Shown: positions 8,668-15,379 of the stretch, in pieces
Layout: each line of letters opens with the position of its first letter
Numbering within the stretch: position 1 is the stretch's first letter
Origin: an uncultured Subdoligranulum sp.
Lineage (GTDB): Bacteria > Bacillota > Clostridia > Oscillospirales > Ruminococcaceae
Reading direction: 5' to 3'
Assembly: GCA_904390925.1 (NCBI GenBank)
Contig: CAJFMB010000091.1
Coordinates: forward strand, 1-43,882
DNA: 43,882 bases
Notes under the pieces: generated by a model
The model's database searches: none
What the model was told of the DNA's origin: nothing
The model's input: the letters and a program-made list of their open reading frames with translations, nothing else
Program-made: the position numbers and the translations under genes

Positions 8668-9593
8668 GCCTGTACCTCCCTGGCAGCGAGTATGGAGACG
8701 CCGATGGCATTGTCGCTGGCAAATTTACCCGGAACAAAATGCGACATGGGTAAACGTGCTGTGATATATTCCCGTACAATATCACTGCTCATCACACCAC
8801 CGGCAAAAATCACCGGCAGTCCGGGGTGCTCTTCCAGTGCAGCTTTTGCCATCCGGTACAATGTTTCAGCGACACAGAGCAGGCAGTACCGGCATACATA
8901 TTCCGGCGTTTTTCCCTGTTCCAGCAATCGTGCACACTGGTTTTCCAACCCGGACAAGCTGCAGCTGGTTCCCTTTACGCTTGCCTTGGGACGAATCTTT
9001 TCGGTGCAGTGTGCAGCCAGACGGCTGACCTCTGCCCCGGCGGGAAATGCGAATCCAAGCCGTACACCCAGACGATCAACAGCCTGTCCGGCGTACAGGT
9101 CACTGCTGGTGCCCATACAGGTTGACGGGTTGGAGCCATGACAATACAGCAGGTCCGTGGTGCCGCCCGAGACATGAAAAACCAGAACTTCCTGGTCAAA
9201 CAGAGCAGAGCCGGCCGCTGCAAACAGGGCGGCCGAGATGTGCCCCTGCTGATGTGTGGTTTGCACCAGAGGAATCCCCCGTGCCGCAGAAAAGGCAGTG
9301 GCTGCACTCAGACCGGTCAGAAAACAGGGCATATAGGACCCATCCACCGGACGCGGCTTGACAGACACGCCAACCGCATCAATTCTGGTCAGATCCACCT
9401 TCTGCCCCAGCTGACCTATCAGCTGGGGTAATGCCGCTGTGTGGTGAAACACTGCATCGCTCTGGCGCAGGCCAAGCTGTCCCTGCCGTACCGGTAAGAA
9501 TTTCTTGACATCACAAACAACCTCTCCGGCGTCTGTGTCAAACACAGCCAGAGAGGTTGCATAATTGCTTGTGTCGAAACCAAGGGTCAGCAT
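8646..9593 (-). CDS. TsaD/Kae1-like M22 family protein
   Basis: Member of the ASKHA-fold M22/TsaD superfamily, annotated in old databases as O-sialoglycoprotein endopeptidase. The 315 residues begin MLTLGFDTSNYATSLAVFD, the phosphate-binding start of the fold. The metal-binding HxxxH motif is conserved as HQQGH at residues 114-118, and the SGGTTDLLYC loop near 145 matches the TsaD SGGHT region. The gene sits between nusB and xseA with small overlaps to both. True TsaD makes the threonylcarbamoyl group of t6A on tRNA with TsaB/TsaE. None of those partners is here, so this is probably a clostridial paralogue of unknown function, not the essential TsaD itself. Its role is not known. Confidence 0.82.
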   Translation of the reverse strand: MLTLGFDTSNYATSLAVFDTDAGEVVCDVKKFLPVRQGQLGLRQSDAVFHHTAALPQLIGQLGQKVDLTRIDAVGVSVKPRPVDGSYMPCFLTGLSAATAFSAARGIPLVQTTHQQGHISAALFAAAGSALFDQEVLVFHVSGGTTDLLYCHGSNPSTCMGTSSDLYAGQAVDRLGVRLGFAFPAGAEVSRLAAHCTEKIRPKASVKGTSCSLSGLENQCARLLEQGKTPEYVCRYCLLCVAETLYRMAKAALEEHPGLPVIFAGGVMSSDIVREYITARLPMSHFVPGKFASDNAIGVSILAAREVQAWPITSA

Positions 9594-10033
9594 GATGCAG
9601 GCTCCGCATCCATGGTATCCGTCAGTCCGTGCTCCCGGGCAACAGTACCCAGCAGGCCATTCACAAACTGGTAATCATTTTCGTCGCCATACTTTTTTAC
9701 CAGTTCCACAGCCTCATTGATAGCAACTGCGGGCTTTTTCTCCGTGCCATACAGCATCTCGGACAAAGCAACCCGCATGGCGGTCAGGCTGACGCGCGGC
9801 AAGCGACCAATGGTCCATCCCTTGAGATGATCGGTTATCTCCTGATCGATGGTTTCACTGTGGAGAGTCAGATCCTTCAAAAGCTGTGCCGTGAAGGCAT
9901 CCTGTTCCACTTCCTGCATTTCGCCACAGTTACGCAATGCCTCCTGCGGCTCATCCGGCTGAAAGGTCATCGAAAAGGCAGCCAAAAATGCGCCCTCACG
10001 CGCCTGACGCCGAGTCAGATTTGTTTCTTCCAT
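9587..10033 (-). CDS. nusB: transcription antitermination factor NusB
   Basis: RNA-binding factor that joins NusE (S10) at boxA sites to prevent premature termination in rRNA operons. From the chosen ATG the protein has 148 residues. It shows the opening TRRQAREGAFLAAFSM, then DHLKGWTIGRLPRVSLTAMRVALSEML and PAVAINEAVELVKKYGDENDYQFVNGLLG, which are the conserved NusB blocks. The start at MEETNLTRR is preferred because AGAGG precedes it and the extra residues from an upstream GTG (MRKPVRGERGS) are not conserved. It follows asp23 by about 30 bases, as in Bacillus (yqhY-nusB). Identity is firm. Confidence 0.96.
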   Translation of the reverse strand: MEETNLTRRQAREGAFLAAFSMTFQPDEPQEALRNCGEMQEVEQDAFTAQLLKDLTLHSETIDQEITDHLKGWTIGRLPRVSLTAMRVALSEMLYGTEKKPAVAINEAVELVKKYGDENDYQFVNGLLGTVAREHGLTDTMDAEPASC

Positions 10034-10062
10034 ACTTCCTCTTTCCCCACGTACCGGTTTCC

Positions 10063-10428
10063 TCACTCGGCATTGGCAACTTTTGCTTCTGCCAGCCCCG
10101 CAGCCACAACATTAACCCGGGTGACCGTGATTCCGGTCATGATCTGAATTGTCTGTTTGACATTTTCCTGAACCTTTTTGCAGACGGACATGACTTTACA
10201 ACCATAATAGGGAATCACATATACGGTTATGGCAGCCACACCATCTTTCATATCGACAGTGACATCTTTATGAAAATTGGTCTTGCTCAGCAATCCGCGC
10301 ATGGTCTGAGAGCCACCGCTGGAAACATCGGCTACGCCATCCACTTCCAGAGCCGCAAGCCGTGCAATTTTAGCGATGACATCCAGCGAGATCTGCAGAC
10401 TGCCGCCTGCTACATTTCGTAAATTCAT
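10063..10428 (-). CDS. Asp23/Gls24 family envelope stress protein (YqhY-like)
   Basis: Cytoplasmic protein of the Asp23/Gls24 family, 121 residues from the chosen start. It reads LQISLDVIAKIARLAALEVDGVADVSS, then VTVDMKDGVAAITVYVIPYYGCKVMSVCKKVQENVKQTIQIMTGITVTRVNVVAAGL, the typical alpha/beta pattern. The ATG giving MNLRNVAGG is chosen because a perfect AGGAGG lies nine bases upstream. A longer in-frame reading would start far up in the leader. In Bacillus the gene at this place (yqhY) is linked to acetyl-CoA carboxylase genes and affects fatty-acid synthesis. accBC are missing here. A sigma-A-like promoter lies about 100 bases upstream. Confidence 0.92.
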   Translation of the reverse strand: MNLRNVAGGSLQISLDVIAKIARLAALEVDGVADVSSGGSQTMRGLLSKTNFHKDVTVDMKDGVAAITVYVIPYYGCKVMSVCKKVQENVKQTIQIMTGITVTRVNVVAAGLAEAKVANAE

Positions 10429-10519
10429 TTCCAGTTGCCTCCTAGCCCGCGGGCGGGATGCGCCGGCTGCGCCTCGCATAAGAACACACCCGTCGTTTTG
10501 GTATCTAAAGTTATAAATA

Positions 10520-10548
10520 AGTTTACCATAAACCCGCGCATATTGCAA
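10520..10548 (-). promoter_or_regulatory. sigma-A-like promoter of asp23-nusB-recN segment
   Basis: On the minus strand TTGCAA (10543-10548) is separated by exactly 17 bases from TAAACT (10520-10525), close to the vegetative consensus. It lies in the gap between spoIIIAH and asp23. This would let the housekeeping genes be expressed independently of the sporulation promoter further upstream. A self-complementary GCCCGCGGGC at 10445-10454 lies in the leader just before the asp23 ribosome binding site. Confidence 0.6.
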
Positions 10549-10587
10549 CTGATAGAGAATGTTCACATCGGACAACTTTTGTCGAAA

Positions 10588-11235
10588 TCATTTTACTTCC
10601 ACCACGGTGATATTCTGTGCCGTGACATCCGAGCATTTGGAAAGGATTACGTCTCGAATCTGTGTCACCTCCGAAGCCGTCAAGGCATCATTCTCGGTCA
10701 TAACCGTAACATCGGCCTTACCGTCCCCAAGAGCGACCACGCAGTCCACAAAGCCTTTTGCCTTGATCAGCGTTTCCAGTTCGGATTCCCGTTCGATATC
10801 GGTGACCTGCTGTTCCAGGGTTTGCGTGACCTGCTGCTTTTCCTCATCGGACAGCGTTGCATTTTTTAACGTTTTCTCGATCGTATCCAGTGCCTCGTCC
10901 CGGCTCTTTTCCCGGGACAAGCGTGCTGATTCAAAAAACTCTGTACCGGTATCTTCGTTGACACTGACAAGCTGCGCCTCACCATAGTTTTTGTCAGCCG
11001 TCTGCTGTTCTGTTTCTGCCTGTGTTTCGGTCGTCAACGGGTCATACACAGCCAGCGCATCATCCTCCGCCGCAGCCTGTACCGGCTGCGTTTCTTCCGC
11101 GACGGTGCCGTCCGGCTGTTCGGAGATCACCTGGGGTGAATCTTTGGCAAAAGACCAGTTCAGGTAAACCGCCGCGCCCAAAGCTGCGGTAAGTGCCAAT
11201 AACGTAATGCCGCGGCCAGCTTGTTTGCTTTTCAT
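10588..11235 (-). CDS. spoIIIAH: stage III sporulation protein AH
   Basis: Mother-cell membrane protein whose C-terminal YscJ/FliF-like domain binds forespore SpoIIQ across the intermembrane space, forming part of the engulfment ratchet and channel. The 215 residues start with a basic segment and one transmembrane helix (GITLLALTAALGAAVYLNWSF, about 9-29). An acidic Glu/Gln/Ala-rich linker follows. The C-terminal domain (about 100-215) contains ETLIKAKGFVDCVVALGDGKADVTVM, recognisable in all SpoIIIAH proteins. The ATG has AAGGGAGGG upstream. It is the last gene of the spoIIIA operon, and no terminator follows it. Confidence 0.95.
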   Translation of the reverse strand: MKSKQAGRGITLLALTAALGAAVYLNWSFAKDSPQVISEQPDGTVAEETQPVQAAAEDDALAVYDPLTTETQAETEQQTADKNYGEAQLVSVNEDTGTEFFESARLSREKSRDEALDTIEKTLKNATLSDEEKQQVTQTLEQQVTDIERESELETLIKAKGFVDCVVALGDGKADVTVMTENDALTASEVTQIRDVILSKCSDVTAQNITVVEVK

Positions 11236-11274
11236 AAAATTGCCCTCCCTTGCTGCGTCTGTTGGTCAGATGAA

Positions 11275-11802
11275 TTATTGTTGTAATGTCAGCCGTTCCA
11301 CAGAAATGTGGCTTGCTCCGGCTCCTGTCAGAACATCAACCATTTCAGTAATGCGTGCCTGCACGGCGGCATTGTCTCCCCCTTCGCACAGCACCGCAAC
11401 GCCCTGGACCTGTGGCAACTGGGTCGTTTCCACCAAAGCAGGCGGCGAGCTTCCATCCGCCAAAAGAAGATGTTCACTTCGCGTTGACCCATTCCCGTCT
11501 GTTTCTGTGTCAGTGGCATAGACAGTGCGGCTGCTTTCCGCCATTGTGACCATTACCCTGACGTTTCCCGCACCCTCCATCTGCTGGATCAGGGTCTCCA
11601 GCCTGGTTTCCAGTTCACTGGCATATTCCGCGGCGCTAAGAGCGGAAACCGTAGATTCGGTTGCCTGCTCCGGCTGGCGTTCAGGAATCCATTCGGATAT
11701 GCCGATTAACAGCATCCCCAGAATTCCCGCGGCCACAGTCAGGTTCAAAAGCTTTTTCTCTCCCTTGAAAAGTTCCAGAAGCTTCTGCAGATACGGCTTC
11801 AA
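11275..11802 (-). CDS. spoIIIAG: stage III sporulation protein AG
   Basis: Component of the SpoIIIA-SpoIIQ channel. SpoIIIAG forms a large secretion-system-like ring in Bacillus. The 175 residues show a transmembrane helix (LLNLTVAAGILGMLLIGISEW, about 18-38) followed by the ring-building domain: ASELETRLETLIQQMEGAGNVRVMVTMAESSRTVYATD, then VQGVAVLCEGGDNAAVQARITEMVDVLTGAGASHISVERL. That last part is the conserved RBM-like end. The start codon is TTG, within a TTGA overlap with the spoIIIAF stop, and an AGGAGGGG ribosome binding site lies about nine bases upstream. Confidence 0.94.
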   Translation of the reverse strand: MKPYLQKLLELFKGEKKLLNLTVAAGILGMLLIGISEWIPERQPEQATESTVSALSAAEYASELETRLETLIQQMEGAGNVRVMVTMAESSRTVYATDTETDGNGSTRSEHLLLADGSSPPALVETTQLPQVQGVAVLCEGGDNAAVQARITEMVDVLTGAGASHISVERLTLQQ

Positions 11803-12245
11803 AACGCATCCCCTCCTGTCACAATCTCGTAAGACATGGTTCCGGCGTTGGCCTCGAGAATTACCCTTGCCGCCTCGGCATCCGTTTCTTCCAAAAGATT
11901 GACCTGGCAGATATCGCCGACCAGCTGAACTTCGGCCTGAATACCCGACTCCAGCAGCGTTTGCTGCAATGCCGTGACGGACGCCTCGGCCGCAAGCTGA
12001 TCTGCGTAGTCCTGATATTCGGTCAATTCCACATTCTGTGGAAGGGTATCCCTGAAAATTTCGGATGCAGCAAGAGAGGAATTCGGACGCATCTGCAGTA
12101 CCGACGTTATAATATACAGCACCAGTACGGTATTTATAACCGGTTTATATCCGTTTTCCGGCCAAAAGATTTGCAGGACGCCTCCCGCTGCACATAGTGC
12201 GCATATCCCGAATGCCATCTGCCGCAGTGCATCCACATGTATCAC
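11799..12245 (-). CDS. spoIIIAF: stage III sporulation protein AF
   Basis: Small membrane protein of the SpoIIIA complex. The 148-residue product starts at a GTG forming a GTGA overlap with the spoIIIAE stop and is preceded by a G-run. A second GTG three codons on is also possible. Two hydrophobic helices are seen (MAFGICALCAAGGVLQIFW and YKPVINTVLVLYIITSVLQM). They are followed by a soluble C-terminal part with LEETDAEAARVILEANAGTMSYEIV. The reading frame stays open far upstream through spoIIIAE, but that extension is Arg/Cys-rich shadow sequence and is not counted. Assignment rests on order between AE and AG plus the two-helix layout. Confidence 0.88.
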   Translation of the reverse strand: MIHVDALRQMAFGICALCAAGGVLQIFWPENGYKPVINTVLVLYIITSVLQMRPNSSLAASEIFRDTLPQNVELTEYQDYADQLAAEASVTALQQTLLESGIQAEVQLVGDICQVNLLEETDAEAARVILEANAGTMSYEIVTGGDAF

Positions 12246-13264
12246 CCCCCGCTGCCGGTGATCAACAGCAGCATTGTCGATAAGAATACCAGAAAAAAAA
12301 ACAGGATCAGAACGGAACCGCACAAACTGGACCCCTCGGCAAACAGATGGCAGATCTGCCCGCACTGCCGTTGCCCGGTGGCGGAAGCCAACACCCCCGC
12401 CGCAGAGAATACAAGAAAATGCAGCACGCAGTGAAGCAGAACCGGAAGGAATGCAGCTGCCGTGACAAGGATCACGGCCAAGGCCAATGACCCCTTCAGC
12501 ACCCTGACGGCGGAAATGCTGGTTTCCAGTGCCGCAGCAGCTGCATCGCCCACAACCGGGACAGCACCGGAAAGAAGGCTTTTCCCCACCCGCAGGCCGG
12601 CGGAATCGCTGTTGCCTGCCAAAATTCCCTGAAGACCCAGCACAAAAGTGAACAAGGCGCCGCACCCTTTGAGCAGCCAGTTGAGACATCGGGCAAAGAG
12701 ACGCGCGGCTTCCTCAATACCGGTATTTCCCCACAAAGCTGCTGAGATTGCAAAGCAAAAATAGATTTGCATGACAGGAAGTAAAAATTGTTGGATAGCC
12801 GTTGCCAGAAAGGTGGCCATGGAAAGAAACATGCCGCCATACATGGCTGCACCGGCTCCCTGCCCGCCCAAGACCAAAACAGCAGAAAAGACCGGCACAA
12901 AGGAGACAAGATAGGTCTGACTGTCGACGGCAGTGGAGGCCACACGACCAACCAGATCCATCATGGCGGAGAGACTGACTGCGCCGAATCCCAGCACCGC
13001 AATGGCATCCACGCACCGTTTCCAGCCGGAGCTGGCCAGAAGCCCAACCACACAGGCAATGGCAAGATACACCACCAGTTCGACTGCAAATTGAAGCGGC
13101 TGGCCCAACTGCTGGGACAGAATACCCAGCAGCCAGTTCCATACGCCTTCAAAGCTCCAGTCAAGTCCGTTTGCCTGGCTAACTCCACTCTGGTCCAGAA
13201 TCTGCTGTGCCGATTCCGGGGTTTGCGCCGCACAGACCGGCAAGGGCAACATGATCAGAAGCAA
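12242..13264 (-). CDS. spoIIIAE: stage III sporulation protein AE
   Basis: Polytopic membrane protein of the SpoIIIA complex, thought to form part of the transport path in the mother-cell membrane. About 340 residues are read from a TTG near 13264. They begin with a hydrophobic signal-like segment ending PLPVCAAQT, then SAQQILDQSGVSQANGLDWSFEGVWNW, and then seven or more transmembrane helices. GYPTIF-like shadows in other frames are ignored. The exact start is uncertain. No good ribosome binding site is seen, the ATG at 13252 is an alternative, and the frame remains open upstream under spoIIIAD. Conserved stretches such as SAMMDLVGRVAS and LSGAVPVVGDAAAAALETS identify the family. Confidence 0.9.
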   Translation of the reverse strand: MLLIMLPLPVCAAQTPESAQQILDQSGVSQANGLDWSFEGVWNWLLGILSQQLGQPLQFAVELVVYLAIACVVGLLASSGWKRCVDAIAVLGFGAVSLSAMMDLVGRVASTAVDSQTYLVSFVPVFSAVLVLGGQGAGAAMYGGMFLSMATFLATAIQQFLLPVMQIYFCFAISAALWGNTGIEEAARLFARCLNWLLKGCGALFTFVLGLQGILAGNSDSAGLRVGKSLLSGAVPVVGDAAAAALETSISAVRVLKGSLALAVILVTAAAFLPVLLHCVLHFLVFSAAGVLASATGQRQCGQICHLFAEGSSLCGSVLILFFFLVFLSTMLLLITGSGG

Positions 13265-13266
13265 CG

Positions 13267-13647
13267 CTATTGCAGAAATCCAGAAAAGGAACCAAGCAGT
13301 TCCTGCAAAAGAGGAATTGCCTGCATCAGAGCCAGCATTCTCCCGCACAAGTCTACGGCAGAAGCGGCAGCAGCCAGTCCTGCTTCGCGGCATAGATCTG
13401 CTGCAAACTGTGCGATCAGGGCGATTCCCAACACCTGCAGCAGGATGGAGGCATTTGCCGCAATTCCGTAACGGGAAAGCGTATGTAGCCACTCCACAAG
13501 CGGCAGCATTCGTTCGGCGGCAAATGCAAGCAGACAGACCACTCCACAGGCTGAAGCGAGAAAGGCAAAGGAGGGCTGCTCTTTTTTCAGCATAAGTGTC
13601 AATACGCATAATACCAGCGCCAAGGCGGCGGCTTTGATCATTATCAT
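13267..13647 (-). CDS. spoIIIAD: stage III sporulation protein AD
   Basis: Small membrane protein of the SpoIIIA complex, 126 residues. It begins MIMIKAAALALVLCVLTLMLKKEQPSFAFLAS with the first two helices. A middle region LHTLSRYGIAANASILLQVLGIALIAQFAADLCREAGLAAAASAVDLCGRMLALMQAIPLL follows, which is the conserved family core. The gene lies ten bases after spoIIIAC and its stop touches the spoIIIAE start. There are two possible ATG codons two residues apart and no strong ribosome binding site, so coupling to spoIIIAC translation is likely. Assignment is secure by sequence and order. Confidence 0.94.
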   Translation of the reverse strand: MIMIKAAALALVLCVLTLMLKKEQPSFAFLASACGVVCLLAFAAERMLPLVEWLHTLSRYGIAANASILLQVLGIALIAQFAADLCREAGLAAAASAVDLCGRMLALMQAIPLLQELLGSFSGFLQ

Positions 13648-13657
13648 AAGTCAGTCT

Positions 13658-13852
13658 TTACAGATCAAACAGGGTTTGGATCAGGTCAAACAGCTCACTG
13701 ATCTGACCAACCAGCATGGTCAGCACAACAATCAACCCGGCCAATGTTGTCATCATTGCCTGATCCTCCCGACCGGAGCGGATCAGCAATTGATTCAGCA
13801 CCGCCACGATGATGCCGGTTGCTGCGATCTTGAATACCAGATCTATGTTCAT
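13658..13852 (-). CDS. spoIIIAC: stage III sporulation protein AC
   Basis: A 64-residue, two-helix membrane protein of the SpoIIIA complex, related to SpoIIIAD. It reads MNIDLVFKIAATGIIVAVLNQLL, then RSGREDQAMMTTLAGLIVVLTMLVGQISELFDLIQ. The RSGREDQAMM loop between the helices matches the family's conserved GRxEQA-like loop. The ATG has AAGGAG eight bases upstream. It lies 33 bases after the spoIIIAB stop. Length and sequence are exactly as expected. Confidence 0.95.
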   Translation of the reverse strand: MNIDLVFKIAATGIIVAVLNQLLIRSGREDQAMMTTLAGLIVVLTMLVGQISELFDLIQTLFDL

Positions 13853-13885
13853 TTCCGGTTCTCCTTATGTCGGGCCGTTTAGGAA

Positions 13886-14359
13886 TCACAGCAGCAGAAT
13901 GGCAGCCAGCATTCCGGCGCAGCCGCCCAACCGAGGATACAAGTGAAGTGCCGTGTCCGCTGTTCTGTGGAGGCTTGTTTCCTGCGTGCCGCAGATGGCT
14001 ACCATTCTGTTCAGCAGGTTGCAGGCAGTCTCGCGGGATGCAGATTCCAAAGCACAGAGATCGGCCGCCAGTTCCCCGCGTATTCCATCGGAAAAAACAG
14101 ACGGTGGAACCAGTTCTCCGAATCGCAAAACTGTTCCAAGTTTCAAGCAGTCAAATTCCGGATATTGAGAAGCCCTTGCAAAAAGTTCCGCACCGGTCAT
14201 GTTCTGATACTGAATTGCCGTGCCGATGTACTCCAACAGTCTGCCAAAGGCACGGGATGTCTGCCAGCGTCTGCGTTGGGTCAGTGCCAACCCATATCCG
14301 GCACCGGCGCCGCAGACAGCCAGAAGCATTCCACCAGTCAAATACAAAAAAGACGTCAC
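13886..14359 (-). CDS. spoIIIAB: stage III sporulation protein AB
   Basis: Membrane-anchored helical protein of the SpoIIIA complex with a GspF-like fold. The 157 residues open with one transmembrane helix (FLYLTGGMLLAVCGAGAGYGLAL). A helical bundle follows, including RAFGRLLEYIGTAIQYQNMTGAELFARAS and CGTQETSLHRTADTALHLYPRLGGCAGMLAAILLL, so the C-terminus is a second membrane helix. The start is GTG in a GTGA overlap with the spoIIIAA stop, which couples it to the ATPase gene. Family membership is clear from layout, length and order. Confidence 0.94.
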   Translation of the reverse strand: MTSFLYLTGGMLLAVCGAGAGYGLALTQRRRWQTSRAFGRLLEYIGTAIQYQNMTGAELFARASQYPEFDCLKLGTVLRFGELVPPSVFSDGIRGELAADLCALESASRETACNLLNRMVAICGTQETSLHRTADTALHLYPRLGGCAGMLAAILLL

Positions 14360-15243
14360 AATGTCACCACCCGTGCAATTTCCCCTGGATGACTGCGCCC
14401 GGACAGCAATACTGCTGTTTCAAAGGCACCGGTTTTCAGCAGACGGGACAATTGAGGGCGCTTTTCCAGATGTTCAATGCTGTCACAATGGACCGAGGCA
14501 AGGAACACCGCGCCGGAAGCAAGTCCGGCTTCCACCGCCGTTGCATCTGCGGCTGTACCCAGCTCATCGCATACAATCACCTGGGGATTCATGCAGCGCA
14601 GTGCCATACAGATGGCTTCCGCTTTCGGATACTGGGTATACACATCACAGGGAATGTTCCGGTCAGGAGGCAGGCCCTCCGCACTCCCCCACAGCAGTTC
14701 TCCCCGCTCGTCCACCACTGAAAAAATCCGATCGCTTTTGCCAAGATACTGGACCATACTGCGTAGTAAGGTTGTTTTTCCGCTGCCCGGTACGCCTGCC
14801 ACCAGGATTCCTCCTGTCAGAGCCGTCAATGCCTGAAGAACCTCCGCAGGCAGATCGCATATTCCCCACCGTGCCACACGCAGATTCAGCGATGTCACGC
14901 GGGCAAATCCACGGGGCCCCTGTACGCCGGCAATGCCGACACGGTTTCCTCCGGGTATTGTGAAATACCCCTGCCGGAGTTCCTCCTCATAGGCATAGGC
15001 CGAATGGCGGCACAGCGCCAGAAAGCAATCCTGAATTGTCTGGGCAGAAAGTTTCTGACAGTGAGCGGCACGAGGTAAATATTTGATGCAGGGGGTCAGA
15101 CGCCCTTTTATGGTAAAGAAAACGGGTTGTCCGACGCGCATTCGGATTTCCTGCACGAAAGGTGTGATCTGTGAATTCAGCCCCGCCAGCTCCGTGCAAA
15201 ATGGCTGCGGAAGCTGACGGACCAGGGCGTGATACTCGTCCAT
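14356..15243 (-). CDS. spoIIIAA: stage III sporulation protein AA (ATPase)
   Basis: Secretion-type AAA ATPase that is thought to power the SpoIIIA channel from the mother-cell cytoplasm. From the chosen ATG the protein has 295 residues. It shows the conserved GGNRVGIAG near 98-106, the Walker A motif GVPGSGKTT at 150-158, and a Walker B-like PQVIVCDELGT followed by ADATAVEAGLASGAVFLASVHCDS. This ATG is preferred over an in-frame GTG nine bases upstream because a perfect AGGAGG lies at the right distance from it and overlaps that GTG. It is the first gene of the operon, with a sigma-E-like promoter about 35 bases upstream. Confidence 0.96.
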   Translation of the reverse strand: MDEYHALVRQLPQPFCTELAGLNSQITPFVQEIRMRVGQPVFFTIKGRLTPCIKYLPRAAHCQKLSAQTIQDCFLALCRHSAYAYEEELRQGYFTIPGGNRVGIAGVQGPRGFARVTSLNLRVARWGICDLPAEVLQALTALTGGILVAGVPGSGKTTLLRSMVQYLGKSDRIFSVVDERGELLWGSAEGLPPDRNIPCDVYTQYPKAEAICMALRCMNPQVIVCDELGTAADATAVEAGLASGAVFLASVHCDSIEHLEKRPQLSRLLKTGAFETAVLLSGRSHPGEIARVVTL

Positions 15244-15277
15244 GGCGGTCACCTCCTGAAAAGTTTGCTACACCACC

Positions 15278-15306
15278 ACTGTATGTCTGGCTCCCGGCGG
15301 ATAGAA
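15278..15306 (-). promoter_or_regulatory. sigma-E-like promoter of spoIIIA operon
   Basis: On the minus strand CATACAGT (15278-15285) matches the sigma-E -10 consensus CATACANT. It is preceded at 14 bases by TTCTATC (15300-15306), which resembles the ATA-containing -35. It stands about 35 bases before the spoIIIAA start, directly upstream of the AGGAGG. Since spoIIIA is a mother-cell sigma-E operon in Bacillus, the match is probably functional. The call rests on sequence likeness plus context. Confidence 0.6.
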
Positions 15307-15326
15307 CTGCCTGTCCCTCAAGGCAA

Positions 15327-15369
15327 ACAAAAAAGCCCTGCAGTGGGCACAAACCACACTGCAGGGGCT
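15327..15369 (-). terminator. rho-independent terminator after the MBOAT gene
   Basis: On the minus strand a strong stem (AGCCCCTGCAGTG pairing with CACTGCAGGGCT, one bulge) is followed directly by TTTTTT. It lies about ten bases beyond the MBOAT stop and ends the envelope-acylation transcript just before the spoIIIA promoter, insulating the two units. Confidence 0.85.
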
Positions 15370-15379
15370 AGAAGGAATA

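Noticed and set aside
11799-12689. A spoIIIAF reading extended by about 148 codons upstream.
   Set aside because: The extra part is Arg/Cys-rich, lies wholly inside spoIIIAE and is unlike any SpoIIIAF. The GTG overlapping the spoIIIAE stop is a better start.
12242-13609. A spoIIIAE reading extended through spoIIIAD.
   Set aside because: The first 115 codons are a Cys/Arg-rich shadow of spoIIIAD and precede the hydrophobic signal-like segment where the family begins.
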